DNA of 64,000 bases from positions 1-64,000 of the forward strand of contig JAAVYR010000007.1 in the NCBI GenBank assembly GCA_022791255.1. The letters run 5' to 3'. The stretch is from Peptococcaceae bacterium (GTDB taxonomy: Bacteria > Bacillota > Dehalobacteriia > UBA4068 > JAAVYR01). Both the position numbers and the translations under genes were made by a program. Under the pieces are notes generated by a model. The model was not told the origin of the DNA. It did not search any database and saw only the letters and a list, made by a program, of their open reading frames with translations. Of the stretch, positions 1 to 9,415 are shown piece after piece; the first letter of the stretch is position 1, and every line of letters begins with the position of its first letter.

Positions 1-1
1 C

Positions 2-346
2 CACCTGAACAAGAGAAATGTAGCAGTAGATGAAAAAGTACAAGCCGGACAAGTTCTCGGGGTAGAAGGAAATACCGGCAATGTAACTGGCAGTCATCTG
101 CATCTGGAGCTGAGAAAAGTCTATGCAGACCGTATGACGACTATAGACCCGGCAGACTACTTAAAGATTAAAAACAAGACAGGTGATTTAGAAGTGGTGA
201 AAGACGCAAATGCAGTAAGTGACTGGGCAAAAGAAGCCTGGGAATGGACAAAAGAAAAAGGTTTACTAGATGGGACCAGACCCCAGGAGCCTATTACTCG
301 GGAAGAGATGGCGGTTGTGCTGGAACGGATAGCTAATTTAAAATAA
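2..346 (+). CDS. M23-family (LytM) peptidase C-terminus with SLH-like tail; 5' truncated by window edge
   Basis: Frame 2 reads HLNKRNVAVDEKVQAGQVLGVEGNTGNVTGSHLHLELRK..., with an HLHLE LytM motif, followed by WAKEAWEWTKEKGLLDG...PITREEMAVVLERI (SLH-like). Confidence 0.8.
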   Translation, partial: HLNKRNVAVDEKVQAGQVLGVEGNTGNVTGSHLHLELRKVYADRMTTIDPADYLKIKNKTGDLEVVKDANAVSDWAKEAWEWTKEKGLLDGTRPQEPITREEMAVVLERIANLK

Positions 347-352
347 GAAAGA

Positions 353-384
353 AAAAGCAGCAGGAATATCCTGCTGCTTTTTTA
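353..384 (+). terminator. Rho-independent terminator
   Basis: AGCAGCAGGA-atat-TCCTGCTGCT followed by a T tract. Confidence 0.75.
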
Positions 385-386
385 TT

Positions 387-462
387 TGGTGGGTCATCAG
401 GGGCTCGAACCCTGGACACCCTGATTAAGAGTCAGGTGCTCTACCAGCTGAGCTAATGGCCC
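387..462 (-). tRNA. tRNA-Lys (CTT)
   Basis: Cloverleaf on minus strand GGGCCATTAGCTCAGCTGGTAGAGCACCTGACTCTTAATCAGG...GGTTCGAGCCC...ACCA, anticodon CTT. Confidence 0.95.
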
Positions 463-467
463 GAAAA

Positions 468-542
468 TGGCTGGGGCGGAGGGATTCGAACCCCCGCATG
501 ACGGAGCCAGAACCCGTAGCCTTACCGCTTGGCGACGCCCCA
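468..542 (-). tRNA. tRNA-Gln (CTG)
   Basis: TGGGGCGTCGCCAAGCGGTAAGGC...TTCTGGC...GGTTCGAATCC...GCCA, anticodon CTG. Confidence 0.93.
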
Positions 543-628
543 ATATGTTTTGTAGCAATCATTAGTTTAGCAAAAGATATGCCAATAGTCAAGAATGAAA
601 GAGAAAAAATATAGGTTTCTCTAAAAAA

Positions 629-1978
629 TTATAAGTAATGGGATAGCTTTTCGGCGATAATTCCTAGCCGCTTATATGTAATGATTTTACAGAGACGGTC
701 GGTAAATTTTCCATATTTACGATAAAAAAGATTAAATAGCAGATAGGTCATTCTTTGACTTTTTTCCTTAGGCAGGCGCTTCCAGATGTTTTTTAGGCTA
801 TAGACCTGTTTATAAATGCGGATATAGCCATCATATAATTCTTCCTGGGTCATGTTTTTGGGTTGAAAGACGACATGCGCGGTATTGTATAAGGATAAAT
901 CTTGGCTAAGAATGCGGCCTTCTTGTGCTAATCTATCGTAAAGTGCAGTGCCAGGATAAGGTGTAAGAATGTGTGAGGTAACAGACTCTATTTTATTTCT
1001 GACAATCCAGTCCAAGGTGGCTGGGAAGGTTTCTACTGTATCGCCATCCAGACCAAAGACAAAGCTTGCATTTATCATAATGCCGCGAGTATGGATTTCT
1101 CTGACTGCTTTTTCATATCTATCTGTTGTATTTTGCACTTTATGAACTGTTTGGATAGAGGTGGGATTGACGCTCTCAAAGCCAATAAATAGACTGCGGC
1201 AGCCGCTTTCTTTCATCAAATCAAGGAGCTCTGGCTGGTCGGCTATATTAATAGATACAGCTGCATTCCATTTTAATCCCATGGGTTTGATGCGGATTAA
1301 AAAGTCTCTTGTCCACTGGAGGTTGCCGGTAAAGTTATCATCAATAAATAAAATATGTTTGGAGCCTACAGCCTGGATATCCGCAATAACATCTTCTATA
1401 TTGCGATTGAGATAACTGCGTTCTCTTGCGCTGTTATAACAAAAATCACAGCGGAAGGGGCAGCCTCTGCTGGTATGGACAACATTGCAATACAAGTATT
1501 GGTCCTTATTTAAAAAATCATAGGCAGGGGATAGGACATCTTGGCAGGTAAACGGTTTTTTACAGCAATAGACTTTCTGCAGAGTGCCAGCCTGATAATC
1601 TCTGATAATATCTGGCCAGCTACCTTCTGCCGGGCCGATACAGAGGGCGTCGAAGCAATCTGGTGGGAGCGTGGCCGCTGCCGTGGTTATGTGGATACCG
1701 CCTGCTATGACCATAGCCCCCTTGGCTCGAAAGATTTTTGCAATTTCTATGGCACGAGGTAAGGTGTCAACAGTAACGGATATTCCTACAATATCTGGCT
1801 TATCATCATAAGTGAGTGGCTGGATATTTTCATTTTCTAAAACAATAACGGCAGAGCTATCTGTTTTGCGTATGACATTGACAATGGTAAGCAGCCCTAA
1901 AGGTGGTGCCATATGGAGTTTCATATCTGTATCCATAGGGCGTTTTTTCATTTTTGGTTGGATTAGCTTAATAAACAT
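629..1978 (-). CDS. B12-binding-domain radical SAM protein
   Basis: N-terminal Rossmann-like DIVGISVTVDT...VIAGGIHIT; radical SAM motif TSRGCPFRCDFCYNS (CX3CX2C). Confidence 0.9.
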   Translation of the reverse strand: MFIKLIQPKMKKRPMDTDMKLHMAPPLGLLTIVNVIRKTDSSAVIVLENENIQPLTYDDKPDIVGISVTVDTLPRAIEIAKIFRAKGAMVIAGGIHITTAAATLPPDCFDALCIGPAEGSWPDIIRDYQAGTLQKVYCCKKPFTCQDVLSPAYDFLNKDQYLYCNVVHTSRGCPFRCDFCYNSARERSYLNRNIEDVIADIQAVGSKHILFIDDNFTGNLQWTRDFLIRIKPMGLKWNAAVSINIADQPELLDLMKESGCRSLFIGFESVNPTSIQTVHKVQNTTDRYEKAVREIHTRGIMINASFVFGLDGDTVETFPATLDWIVRNKIESVTSHILTPYPGTALYDRLAQEGRILSQDLSLYNTAHVVFQPKNMTQEELYDGYIRIYKQVYSLKNIWKRLPKEKSQRMTYLLFNLFYRKYGKFTDRLCKIITYKRLGIIAEKLSHYL

Positions 1979-2209
1979 TTTAGCCTCTATTGTTTTATTC
2001 CAAACTTAAAAAGTAACTTTCATTTAAATTATAACAAGTTTTGTTATGCGCTACAAGAATAGTTGGCGATAGGAAAGAGGTATTTGCTATTTCTTAGTTA
2101 GTAGGATATGATATATACTTAGAAGGATAGAATGTTGCTGGAGATAGATACGGCCAATGCTATAGATGAGATAGATAAAAATAGAAAATAGGAAAGAGGG
2201 ATTTGTACT

Positions 2210-3343
2210 ATGATTATGAAAGAGTTCCAAGGGAAAAAAATATCTGCTTTAGGTATGGGTACCATGCGTTTGCCAATATTAGAAGGGGATGAGAGTAATA
2301 TTGACCAGGCTGCAGTCGAAGAAATGGTAGCTTACGCCATGGAACAGGGCGTAAATTATTATGATACAGCTTGGGGCTATCATAACGGTAATTCGGAGCT
2401 TGCAATTGGGAAAGCATTAAGCAAATACCCAAGAGAAAGCTTTTATCTTGCCAGTAAATTTCCAGGCTATGATTTAAGCAATATGCCAAAGGTGAAAGAA
2501 ATCTTTGCCAAACAACTGGAAAAATGTCAGGTAGATTACTTTGATTTTTATCTTATCCATAATGTTTGCGAGATGAATATTGATGAATACCTGAACGAAG
2601 AAAAATATGGTATTTTAGCTTACCTGTTAGAACAAAAGAAAAACGGACGCATCAAGCACTTGGGCTTTTCTCTTCATGGTTCTCCTGCTGTAACAAAACG
2701 GTTTTTAGAGGCTTACGGAGAATATATGGAATTTGGCCAAGTGCAGCTAAACTATGTAGACTGGACTTTCCAAGATGCTCAAAAGCAAGTGGAACTTTTG
2801 CGGAGCTATCATATTCCTGTTTGGGTAATGGAGCCAGTTCGTGGCGGGAAGCTAGCAAAACTAGCGCCTGCTGATGAAGAAAAATTAAAAGCGCTTCGTC
2901 CGGAAGAAACCATACCTGCCTGGGCTTTCCGCTTTATTCAGTCCATTCCTGATGTGGTAGTAACCCTTTCTGGAATGTCTAACTTTACCCAGTTAAAAGA
3001 GAATATTGCCACTTTTGCAGAAGATAAACCATTAAACGAAACAGAAATGAAAACATTGCTAGCTATTGCAGATGGGATGCTAAGTGGTACTTTACCTTGT
3101 ACTGCTTGTCGTTATTGCACCAGCCATTGTCCCCAAGGACTAGATATTCCCATGCTATTAGATTTGTACAATGAGCATTCCTTTACTGGCGGCGGTTTCA
3201 TTGCGCCTATGGCATTGATGGCGGTACCAGAAGAGAAACATCCTGCTGCTTGCATTGGTTGTGGCAGCTGTGAGCAGGTTTGTCCGCAACAACTGAAAAT
3301 AGCTGAGGCTATGGCGAAATTTGCCGATCAATTAAAGGGATAA
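2210..3343 (+). CDS. Aldo/keto reductase with C-terminal 4Fe-4S ferredoxin domain
   Basis: GMGTMRLP, DTAWGYHNGNSE, DFYLIHNV; C-terminal CTACRYCTSHCPQG and CIGCGSCEQVCPQ. Confidence 0.92.
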   Translation: MIMKEFQGKKISALGMGTMRLPILEGDESNIDQAAVEEMVAYAMEQGVNYYDTAWGYHNGNSELAIGKALSKYPRESFYLASKFPGYDLSNMPKVKEIFAKQLEKCQVDYFDFYLIHNVCEMNIDEYLNEEKYGILAYLLEQKKNGRIKHLGFSLHGSPAVTKRFLEAYGEYMEFGQVQLNYVDWTFQDAQKQVELLRSYHIPVWVMEPVRGGKLAKLAPADEEKLKALRPEETIPAWAFRFIQSIPDVVVTLSGMSNFTQLKENIATFAEDKPLNETEMKTLLAIADGMLSGTLPCTACRYCTSHCPQGLDIPMLLDLYNEHSFTGGGFIAPMALMAVPEEKHPAACIGCGSCEQVCPQQLKIAEAMAKFADQLKG

Positions 3344-3385
3344 TTTGAGTTATAACCGAAAGTTTTTTGCAGGAGGCACTTATTT

Positions 3386-4009
3386 ATGAAGGTATTATTA
3401 CTGAACGGTAGCACCAGAAAAAATGGCTGTACACACCTTGCTTTGCATGAGGTGGAACAGGTCTTACAGGCTGAGGGCATTGAAACAGAATTGATACAAA
3501 TGGGCAGTGTGCCCATTCGGGATTGTATTGGGTGTAAACATTGCGCTGATAAAAATAGCTGCGTATTTACTGATGATATGGTAAATGAGCTGATTGAGAA
3601 GGCAAAAAAAGCAGATGGTTTTGTTTTTGGCTCGCCGGTGTATTATTCCCATCCTAGTGGGCAGGTATTGTCTCTTTTAGACCGGATGTTTTATGCTGGT
3701 GGTGCGGCCTTTGCCCATAAACCGGGAGCGGCAGTGGTGACAGCTCGTCGTGGCGGCAATAGTGCCTCTCTGGATGTGTTGAATAAATATTTTACCATTG
3801 CACAAATGCCAGTGGTGTCCTCTACATATTGGAATATGGTTTATGGACCTGTGCCGGAACTGATGGCCCAAGATAAAGAAGGTTTGCAAACTATGCGAAA
3901 CTTAGGGCGGAACATGGCATGGCTCTTAAAGTGTATCCAAGCAGGTAAAGCGCAGGGTATTGTGGTGCCGGTAGCCGAACGAGAATATCGGACGAATTTT
4001 AATAAATAA
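3386..4009 (+). CDS. Flavodoxin-family NAD(P)H-dependent oxidoreductase
   Basis: MKVLLLNGSTRKNGCTHLAL; CIGCKHC; GFVFGSPVYYSHPSGQ; strong RBS upstream. Confidence 0.9.
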   Translation: MKVLLLNGSTRKNGCTHLALHEVEQVLQAEGIETELIQMGSVPIRDCIGCKHCADKNSCVFTDDMVNELIEKAKKADGFVFGSPVYYSHPSGQVLSLLDRMFYAGGAAFAHKPGAAVVTARRGGNSASLDVLNKYFTIAQMPVVSSTYWNMVYGPVPELMAQDKEGLQTMRNLGRNMAWLLKCIQAGKAQGIVVPVAEREYRTNFNK

Positions 4010-4087
4010 AAGATAGTGAAACAAGCAGTCAGATATAGCACTAAGTTTTTTTTGAGGTGTTATCGTAACTGCGCAAGGAACAGAAAA

Positions 4088-4121
4088 AAGGACTTGTTCA
4101 GGTTTGAACAAGTCCTTTTTT
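4088..4121 (+). terminator. Rho-independent terminator
   Basis: AAGGACTTGTTCA-ggtt-TGAACAAGTCCTT followed by T tract. Confidence 0.85.
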
Positions 4122-4127
4122 ATAAAT

Positions 4128-4203
4128 TGGTGAGCCATCCGCGATTCGAACGCGGGACACCCTGATTAAAAGTCAGGTGCTCTACCGGCTGAGCTAATGG
4201 CTC
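4128..4203 (-). tRNA. tRNA-Lys (TTT)
   Basis: Minus-strand cloverleaf GAGCCATTAGCTCAGCCGGTAGAGCACCTGACTTTTAATCAGG...CCA. Confidence 0.95.
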
Positions 4204-4206
4204 AAA

Positions 4207-4281
4207 TGGCAGGGGTAGATGGATTCGAACCACCGAATGTCGGTACCAAAAACCGATGCCTTACCGCTTGGCGATACCCCT
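4207..4281 (-). tRNA. tRNA-Gln (TTG)
   Basis: Minus-strand cloverleaf AGGGGTATCGCCAAGCGGTAAGGC, anticodon loop TTTTGGT. Confidence 0.93.
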
Positions 4282-4286
4282 ATATC

Positions 4287-4364
4287 TGGGGTGGGTAAAG
4301 GGATTTGAACCCTCGAATGCCGGAGCCACAATCCGGTGCGTTCGGCCGCTTCGCCACACCCACC
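4287..4364 (-). tRNA. tRNA-His (GTG)
   Basis: Minus-strand cloverleaf with anticodon GTG, extra 5' G-1, CCA tail encoded. Confidence 0.93.
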
Positions 4365-4624
4365 ACAGCAAAAACTATCATAACAAACAACCAGTCAATT
4401 GTCAATAATATCCTTGGAATTTTGCTAAATTAATTTGTCTTGCTGTGGATTTGTTGCCTAGTAAAATCTTTTGGTGAAATCTTTCTTAAGGTATACGGAT
4501 TTTCATATTTTATACATGATAATTTAGAAGGTAAGATAAAATTTATCACAATAGTATGGGGTTATGCATAAAATGAGTTATGTGAATGAGATTTTTGCTG
4601 GTGGAAAAAATTTGTTTTGGGGTA

Positions 4625-4653
4625 TTGAAAATAACTTTGATTTGTTATATACT
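4625..4653 (+). promoter_or_regulatory. Sigma70-type promoter for tRNA-Gly/tRNA-Arg
   Basis: TTGAAA - 17 bp - TATACT, 27 bp before the tRNA-Gly start. Confidence 0.7.
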
Positions 4654-4680
4654 ATAAAAAGTCTCATAGACTGTAAATGT

Positions 4681-4754
4681 GCGGGTGTAACTCAATGGTA
4701 GAGTTCTAGCCTTCCAAGCTAGCTACGTGGGTTCGATTCCCATCACCCGCTCCA
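4681..4754 (+). tRNA. tRNA-Gly (TCC)
   Basis: GCGGGTGTAACTCAATGGTAGAGT...CTTCCAA...GGTTCGATTCC...CTCCA. Confidence 0.95.
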
Positions 4755-4759
4755 TATTT

Positions 4760-4836
<77 letters not shown>

Positions 4837-4888
4837 AAAAACGAACTTCTTATGCTATGTATCTTTCCATAATAGTATAGGAAGTTCG

Positions 4889-5092
4889 TTATTTTTGTTT
4901 GTCTTGCCCAACAATATAATCAATCGTGACATGATAATAATCTGCTAGCTTGATTAAAAAGTCTATGGGAATAGTTCTGGTTCCTTTTTCATATCTCCGA
5001 TAAACTTCACGCTTGCAGCCTAATATATCCGCTACTTGTTGTTGGGTCAAATCATGGTCAATTCTTAAATCTTCTATGCGTTGAAAAAGCAT
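4889..5092 (-). CDS. XRE-family HTH transcriptional regulator
   Basis: LRIDHDLTQQQVADILGCKREVYRRYEKGTRTIPIDFLIKLADYYHVTIDYIVG, a Cro/CI-type HTH. Confidence 0.93.
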   Translation of the reverse strand: MLFQRIEDLRIDHDLTQQQVADILGCKREVYRRYEKGTRTIPIDFLIKLADYYHVTIDYIVGQDKQK

Positions 5093-5194
5093 ATTGTCAC
5101 CTCTTGATTATACTATCATTTGGTGGCATAATATATGCAGATAGGCTACCGTATGGTGGCTTTTGGAGAGTTATGTTTGAAAGAAAGGTTATGA

Positions 5195-7303
5195 ATGGGT
5201 ATGAAGAGCAAGATAATCATCTGGTTAACGGTTTTGGTAATTGTGTTATTGGGGCTGCAATCTGTGGCAGTGGCTGAACCAGCTGTGCCAGCGGAAGCTG
5301 ACGAGCCAATCGAATTGGCCTTTTCTGACCCTATCTTTTTGCAGGCAGTGCGAGAAATCTTGGGGAAAACAAACGGTGAACATATTTATCAATCGGATGT
5401 GGAGAATATTGCCAAGTTAGAAGTGTTTAGCTTGGATATTACAAGTCTGGCAGGTATTCAGTACTTTACTGGCCTTAAGGAATTATATTGTTACGATAAT
5501 GAGATTACCGTACTTGATCTATCTCATAACACAAATCTGGAGGTGTTAGATTGTTCATATAATACATGTATGAATTTCTTGGATGTATCCAATTGTCCGG
5601 AGTTGCAGGTAGTGGAGTGTAACTATAATATTGACCTGCAAAGCTTAGATTTAAGTAAAAATCTCAAGTTGAAGAAGTTAATATGCTATAGTACAGACCT
5701 GGAAACATTGGATGTTTCTTGTAATCCTTTGTTAGAAATATTGGATATATATGATACGGATTTGGTAAGCTTAGATGTATCTAATCATCCGAAACTGGAA
5801 CACCTGGATTGCTCCTATGGGGAATATTTGGTATCAATCGACGCATCAAATTGTCCGGAATTAAAGCTATTAGATTTTAGCAATACCTATGTGGAAAGTT
5901 TGGATGTGAGTCAATGCTCTAAATTGACTGCTTTGATTGGTTGGGAAACTGATTTAAAAGCGTTGGATATTTCTACCAACCCATTACTGGAAAAATTAGA
6001 AATTTGGGGTGGCTATTTAGTAACATTAGATGTGTCTCATAACCCTAAGCTAAAGTATTTGGATTGTCGTTATCATGATATGTGTGATATTGATAGCGTT
6101 GTAGGGATAGAGAATTGTACGGAGTTAGCAGCCGATAAATTTTTCTTTGCGCCGCAAAACATTGTGGATAGAGGACATAGTTGGGATGGGGGTAAAATTA
6201 CCATAGAGCCAAGCTGCATGGAAAAAGGTGAGACCACTTATACCTGTACCCATTGTGGAATAAGCAAAACGGAAGAAATAGCAGCTATTGGTTACCATGT
6301 TCTCGAGCCGGATTGGGATATGGATCGGGAAAATCATTGGCATACTTGTACTGTTTGTGATGCGCAGTTGGACAAGTCCAATCATAGCTATCACAACAGA
6401 CAGGATACAGTTTGTAATGTTTGTGGCTATCAACGCAGTAGCAACGTTTCTGTGGGCCATAACGCTTCGTCTTATCGGTCTTTTACGATTACAGCTGCTG
6501 CTGGCAAAGGTGGCAAAATTATGCCTGAAGGTAAAGTAAGCGTCAGAGATGGGGTAAATAAGACATTTACAATTATCCCAGATAGTGGCTATGAAATAGC
6601 TGATGTGTTGGTAGATGGTAAAAGTGTAGGTGCTGTAACAGATTATCTTTTTGAAAAAGTTAATCATGAGCATTGCATTGAAGTTCGTTTTCAGGAAAGT
6701 GCAAACAGTGGTGGTTATCAAATGTGCTCTAAGGATGAGCATTGTCCTATCTGGCGCTACACTGATGCGGGTGTCGGAGAATGGTACCATGATGGCGTTC
6801 ACTTTTGTATAGAAAATGGTTTGATGCGAGGGGATGGTAATAATCAATTTCGTCCTGCAGATACCTTGACTCGGGGAATGTTGGTGCAAATCCTTTATAA
6901 CGAAGCGGGCAGACCTGCAGTATCGGGGTCCTGTTCTTTTGACGATGTGGTATCTGATAGATGGTACGCTAATGCTGTGATATGGGCTGCCCAAGAAGGT
7001 ATTGTGAAAGGATTTGACAACCATAGGTTTGCCCCAGATGTACCGATTACCCGTGAGCAGCTTGCAGTCATGCTGTATCGTTATGAGCAAACTCATGGCG
7101 GTGGCTTTCATGGAAATTGGCTGTTTCGTTTGGACTTTCATGATGCAGACACTATCAATGAGTGGGCCTATGAGGCGATCTGTTGGCTGACCATGAACCA
7201 GGTTATTTTGGGGGAAGAGAATAGGACTCTAAGGCCAAAGGGACTCGTTACTCGTGCGGAAGCCGCGATGATGGTACAAAGATATTTTAATGTATTGCTA
7301 TAG
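5195..7303 (+). CDS. Secreted LRR surface protein with C-terminal SLH domains
   Basis: Signal peptide; about 9 repeats of (L..LDVS.NP.L..LDCSY..); Cys-pair segments TCTHCG/TCTVC/TVCNVCGYQ; three SLH modules (DAGVGEWYHDGVHFCIENGLMRGDG...; FDDVVSDRWYANAVIWAAQEGIVKG...; INEWAYEAICWLTMNQVILGE...). Confidence 0.9.
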   Translation: MGMKSKIIIWLTVLVIVLLGLQSVAVAEPAVPAEADEPIELAFSDPIFLQAVREILGKTNGEHIYQSDVENIAKLEVFSLDITSLAGIQYFTGLKELYCYDNEITVLDLSHNTNLEVLDCSYNTCMNFLDVSNCPELQVVECNYNIDLQSLDLSKNLKLKKLICYSTDLETLDVSCNPLLEILDIYDTDLVSLDVSNHPKLEHLDCSYGEYLVSIDASNCPELKLLDFSNTYVESLDVSQCSKLTALIGWETDLKALDISTNPLLEKLEIWGGYLVTLDVSHNPKLKYLDCRYHDMCDIDSVVGIENCTELAADKFFFAPQNIVDRGHSWDGGKITIEPSCMEKGETTYTCTHCGISKTEEIAAIGYHVLEPDWDMDRENHWHTCTVCDAQLDKSNHSYHNRQDTVCNVCGYQRSSNVSVGHNASSYRSFTITAAAGKGGKIMPEGKVSVRDGVNKTFTIIPDSGYEIADVLVDGKSVGAVTDYLFEKVNHEHCIEVRFQESANSGGYQMCSKDEHCPIWRYTDAGVGEWYHDGVHFCIENGLMRGDGNNQFRPADTLTRGMLVQILYNEAGRPAVSGSCSFDDVVSDRWYANAVIWAAQEGIVKGFDNHRFAPDVPITREQLAVMLYRYEQTHGGGFHGNWLFRLDFHDADTINEWAYEAICWLTMNQVILGEENRTLRPKGLVTRAEAAMMVQRYFNVLL

Positions 7304-7367
7304 GAGCAGTTATGGTAATGAGGCTTTTTCTGGAGAAGGAAAAGGCCGCTGTTTCTGTTTAATAAAA

Positions 7368-7398
7368 AAAGCCCTGGCTTTGGTGGCAGCCAGGGCAA
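7368..7398 (+). terminator. Terminator hairpin after SLH gene
   Basis: GCCCTGGCT-ttggtggc-AGCCAGGGC; A-rich 5' flank, weak T tract 3'. Confidence 0.5.
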
Positions 7399-7754
7399 CG
7401 GGTTGGTGTAAATCAGTGCTGAAATGATTTACAAATAGAACATATCATGTTAAGGATATGGGGTCAAGGTGAAGACTGTCCTCTTTTGTCGATGATGGTA
7501 TTTTTATTTTGCTTTGCAGCAAGAATACAAAATACATGGGAAAACAGCTTAACATTTGCAGAAAAAAAGAGTATTCTATTAAGTGGGTTATTTTCTTTCG
7601 GACAAGGCCCTTTACAAAATAGGAATGTGCATTATAATATGTAAGAAAGTGTTTTTCGAAAGTTTTTTCTATGAATGAAAAATAGTGATGAATAATCATG
7701 AAGGAAAGTGATTTTTCGGAATTATTTAGGCATATGACATACAAGGAGGAAACT

Positions 7755-9041
7755 ATGGCTGCTTATCAAAATTTAACTAGAGACGAACTGTTGCAGGAAC
7801 AAAAAGAATTAACTGCAAAATTCGACCAGATAAAATCAGAAAATTTATATTTAGATATGTCTAGAGGCCGGCCTTCTGCAGCGCAGCTCGACTTGGTAAA
7901 AGGATTGATGGATGTGTTAACCAGCAATTCGGATATGAAATGTGAGAGCGGCATTGATTGCCGAAATTATGGCGTCTTAGAAGGTATTCCTGAAGCAAAG
8001 AGATTACTTTCTGAAATGATGGAAGTGCCAGGGGATCAGATTATCATTTATGGAAATTCCAGCTTGAATGTGATGTTTGATACTGTTGCCCGCTCTATGA
8101 CCCATGGTGTTATGGGCAGCACGCCTTGGTGTAAGCTAGATAAAGTAAAGTTTCTTTGTCCGGTGCCGGGCTATGACCGTCATTTTGCTATTACCGAATA
8201 TTTTGGTATCGAAATGGTGAATATCCCGATGACGGAAGATGGTCCAGATATGGACTTGGTAGAAAAATATGTCAATAATGACCCTGCTGTGAAAGGGATC
8301 TGGTGTACGCCGAAATATTCTAACCCGCAGGGTGTGACCTATTCTGATGAAACTGTACGTCGCTTTGCTCATCTGACGCCGGCAGCAGCTGATTTTCGTA
8401 TCTATTGGGATAATGCTTATGGTATCCACCATTTATATGAAGATAAGCAAGATTACTTGCTGGAAATCCTAGCAGAATGTGAAAAGGCTGGCCATCCGGA
8501 TATGGTCTATAAGTTTGCTTCTACTTCTAAGATTACATTTCCTGGTTCTGGTGTAGCAGCTATGGCGGCTTCTCCTGCAAACCTTGCCGATGTTCGGAAG
8601 CAAATGTGTATTCAGACCATTGGCCATGATAAATTAAATCAATTGCGTCATGCTCGCTTTTTCAAAGATATGTCTGGCATGGTGGCAATGATGAAGAAAC
8701 ATGCAGATATTCTTCGTCCAAAATTTGAAATTGTTTTAAATGCTTTAGAAACCGAATTAGGGGATTTAGGAATTTGCAGTTGGATTTGTCCGCGTGGAGG
8801 GTATTTTATTGCTTTTGACTCTTTGCCGGGCTGTGCTAAAGCCATCGTGGCAAAGGCAAAAGAAGCTGGGCTCATCATGACGGAAGCAGGGGCCACTTAT
8901 CCTTATGGGAAGGACCCAGCTGATAGCAATATTCGTATTGCACCATCTTTTCCTGCTGAGGACGAATTACGGCATGCTATGGAAATCTTTGTCCTTTGTG
9001 TAAAGTTAGTAACTATTGAGAAGTTGTTGGCAGAAAAATAA
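7755..9041 (+). CDS. PLP-dependent aminotransferase class I-like (putative aspartate aminotransferase family)
   Basis: LDMSRGRPSAAQLDL, WCTPKYSNPQGVTYS, YKFASTSKITFPGSGVAAMA. Start chosen at ATG 7755, preceded by AAGGAGG; the ORF track extends to 7698. Confidence 0.88.
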   Translation: MAAYQNLTRDELLQEQKELTAKFDQIKSENLYLDMSRGRPSAAQLDLVKGLMDVLTSNSDMKCESGIDCRNYGVLEGIPEAKRLLSEMMEVPGDQIIIYGNSSLNVMFDTVARSMTHGVMGSTPWCKLDKVKFLCPVPGYDRHFAITEYFGIEMVNIPMTEDGPDMDLVEKYVNNDPAVKGIWCTPKYSNPQGVTYSDETVRRFAHLTPAAADFRIYWDNAYGIHHLYEDKQDYLLEILAECEKAGHPDMVYKFASTSKITFPGSGVAAMAASPANLADVRKQMCIQTIGHDKLNQLRHARFFKDMSGMVAMMKKHADILRPKFEIVLNALETELGDLGICSWICPRGGYFIAFDSLPGCAKAIVAKAKEAGLIMTEAGATYPYGKDPADSNIRIAPSFPAEDELRHAMEIFVLCVKLVTIEKLLAEK

Positions 9042-9056
9042 AAAGTTGATTAGACA

Positions 9057-9091
9057 GAAGAAGCCTGCTTTTAAGAGTGGGTTTCTTTTTG
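9057..9091 (+). terminator. Terminator
   Basis: GAAGCCTGC-ttttaaga-GTGGGTTTCTTTTT hairpin with T tract. Confidence 0.5.
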
Positions 9092-9124
9092 TATTTTTAG
9101 GAGCGGTAGAAACTGAGAAAATAG

Positions 9125-9153
9125 TTGACTATTTTACAGGGGTTTGGTAAAAT
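9125..9153 (+). promoter_or_regulatory. Promoter for tRNA-Leu
   Basis: TTGACT - 17 bp - TAAAAT, 22 bp before tRNA start. Confidence 0.7.
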
Positions 9154-9174
9154 ATCTAATGCTATGGCAGATAT

Positions 9175-9257
9175 GCGGGAGTGGCGAAATTGGCAGACGC
9201 ACCAGACTTAGGATCTGGCGGGCAACCGTAAGGGTTCAAGTCCCTTCTCCCGCACCA
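9175..9257 (+). tRNA. tRNA-Leu (TAG)
   Basis: GCGGGAGTGGCGAAATTGGCAGACGCACCAGACTTAGGATCTGG...GGTTCAAGTCC...CGCACCA. Confidence 0.95.
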
Positions 9258-9415
9258 TTTTTTTATGATATTTTGTTATATTGGCAGGTTTTTATTCCCC
9301 CATTATTGGGGGTTTTTCTTTAAGTATAGCAGGGAAACGCCAATGAATAGCGAAATATGGAAAAGCGAATAAAAAGAATATAAAAAGTCTATTTGTTGTT
9401 TGAGGAGGAAAGTTC

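Noticed and set aside
134-346. Possible stand-alone 70-aa ORF, or phage endolysin fragment
   Set aside because: Frame is open to the window edge and continues an M23 HLHLE motif, so it is the 3' end of a larger cellular M23 gene; no phage neighbours.
6125-7141. 338-aa minus-strand ORF opposite the SLH/LRR gene
   Set aside because: Fully antisense to a clearly coding gene with recognisable SLH domains. The translation is Ile/Thr/Ser/His-rich with no domain signature, typical of a shadow ORF.
7445-7744. Minus-strand 99-aa ORF and plus-strand 65-aa ORF in the gap before the aminotransferase
   Set aside because: Low-complexity AT-rich translation, no RBS, mutually overlapping; likely leader/intergenic sequence.
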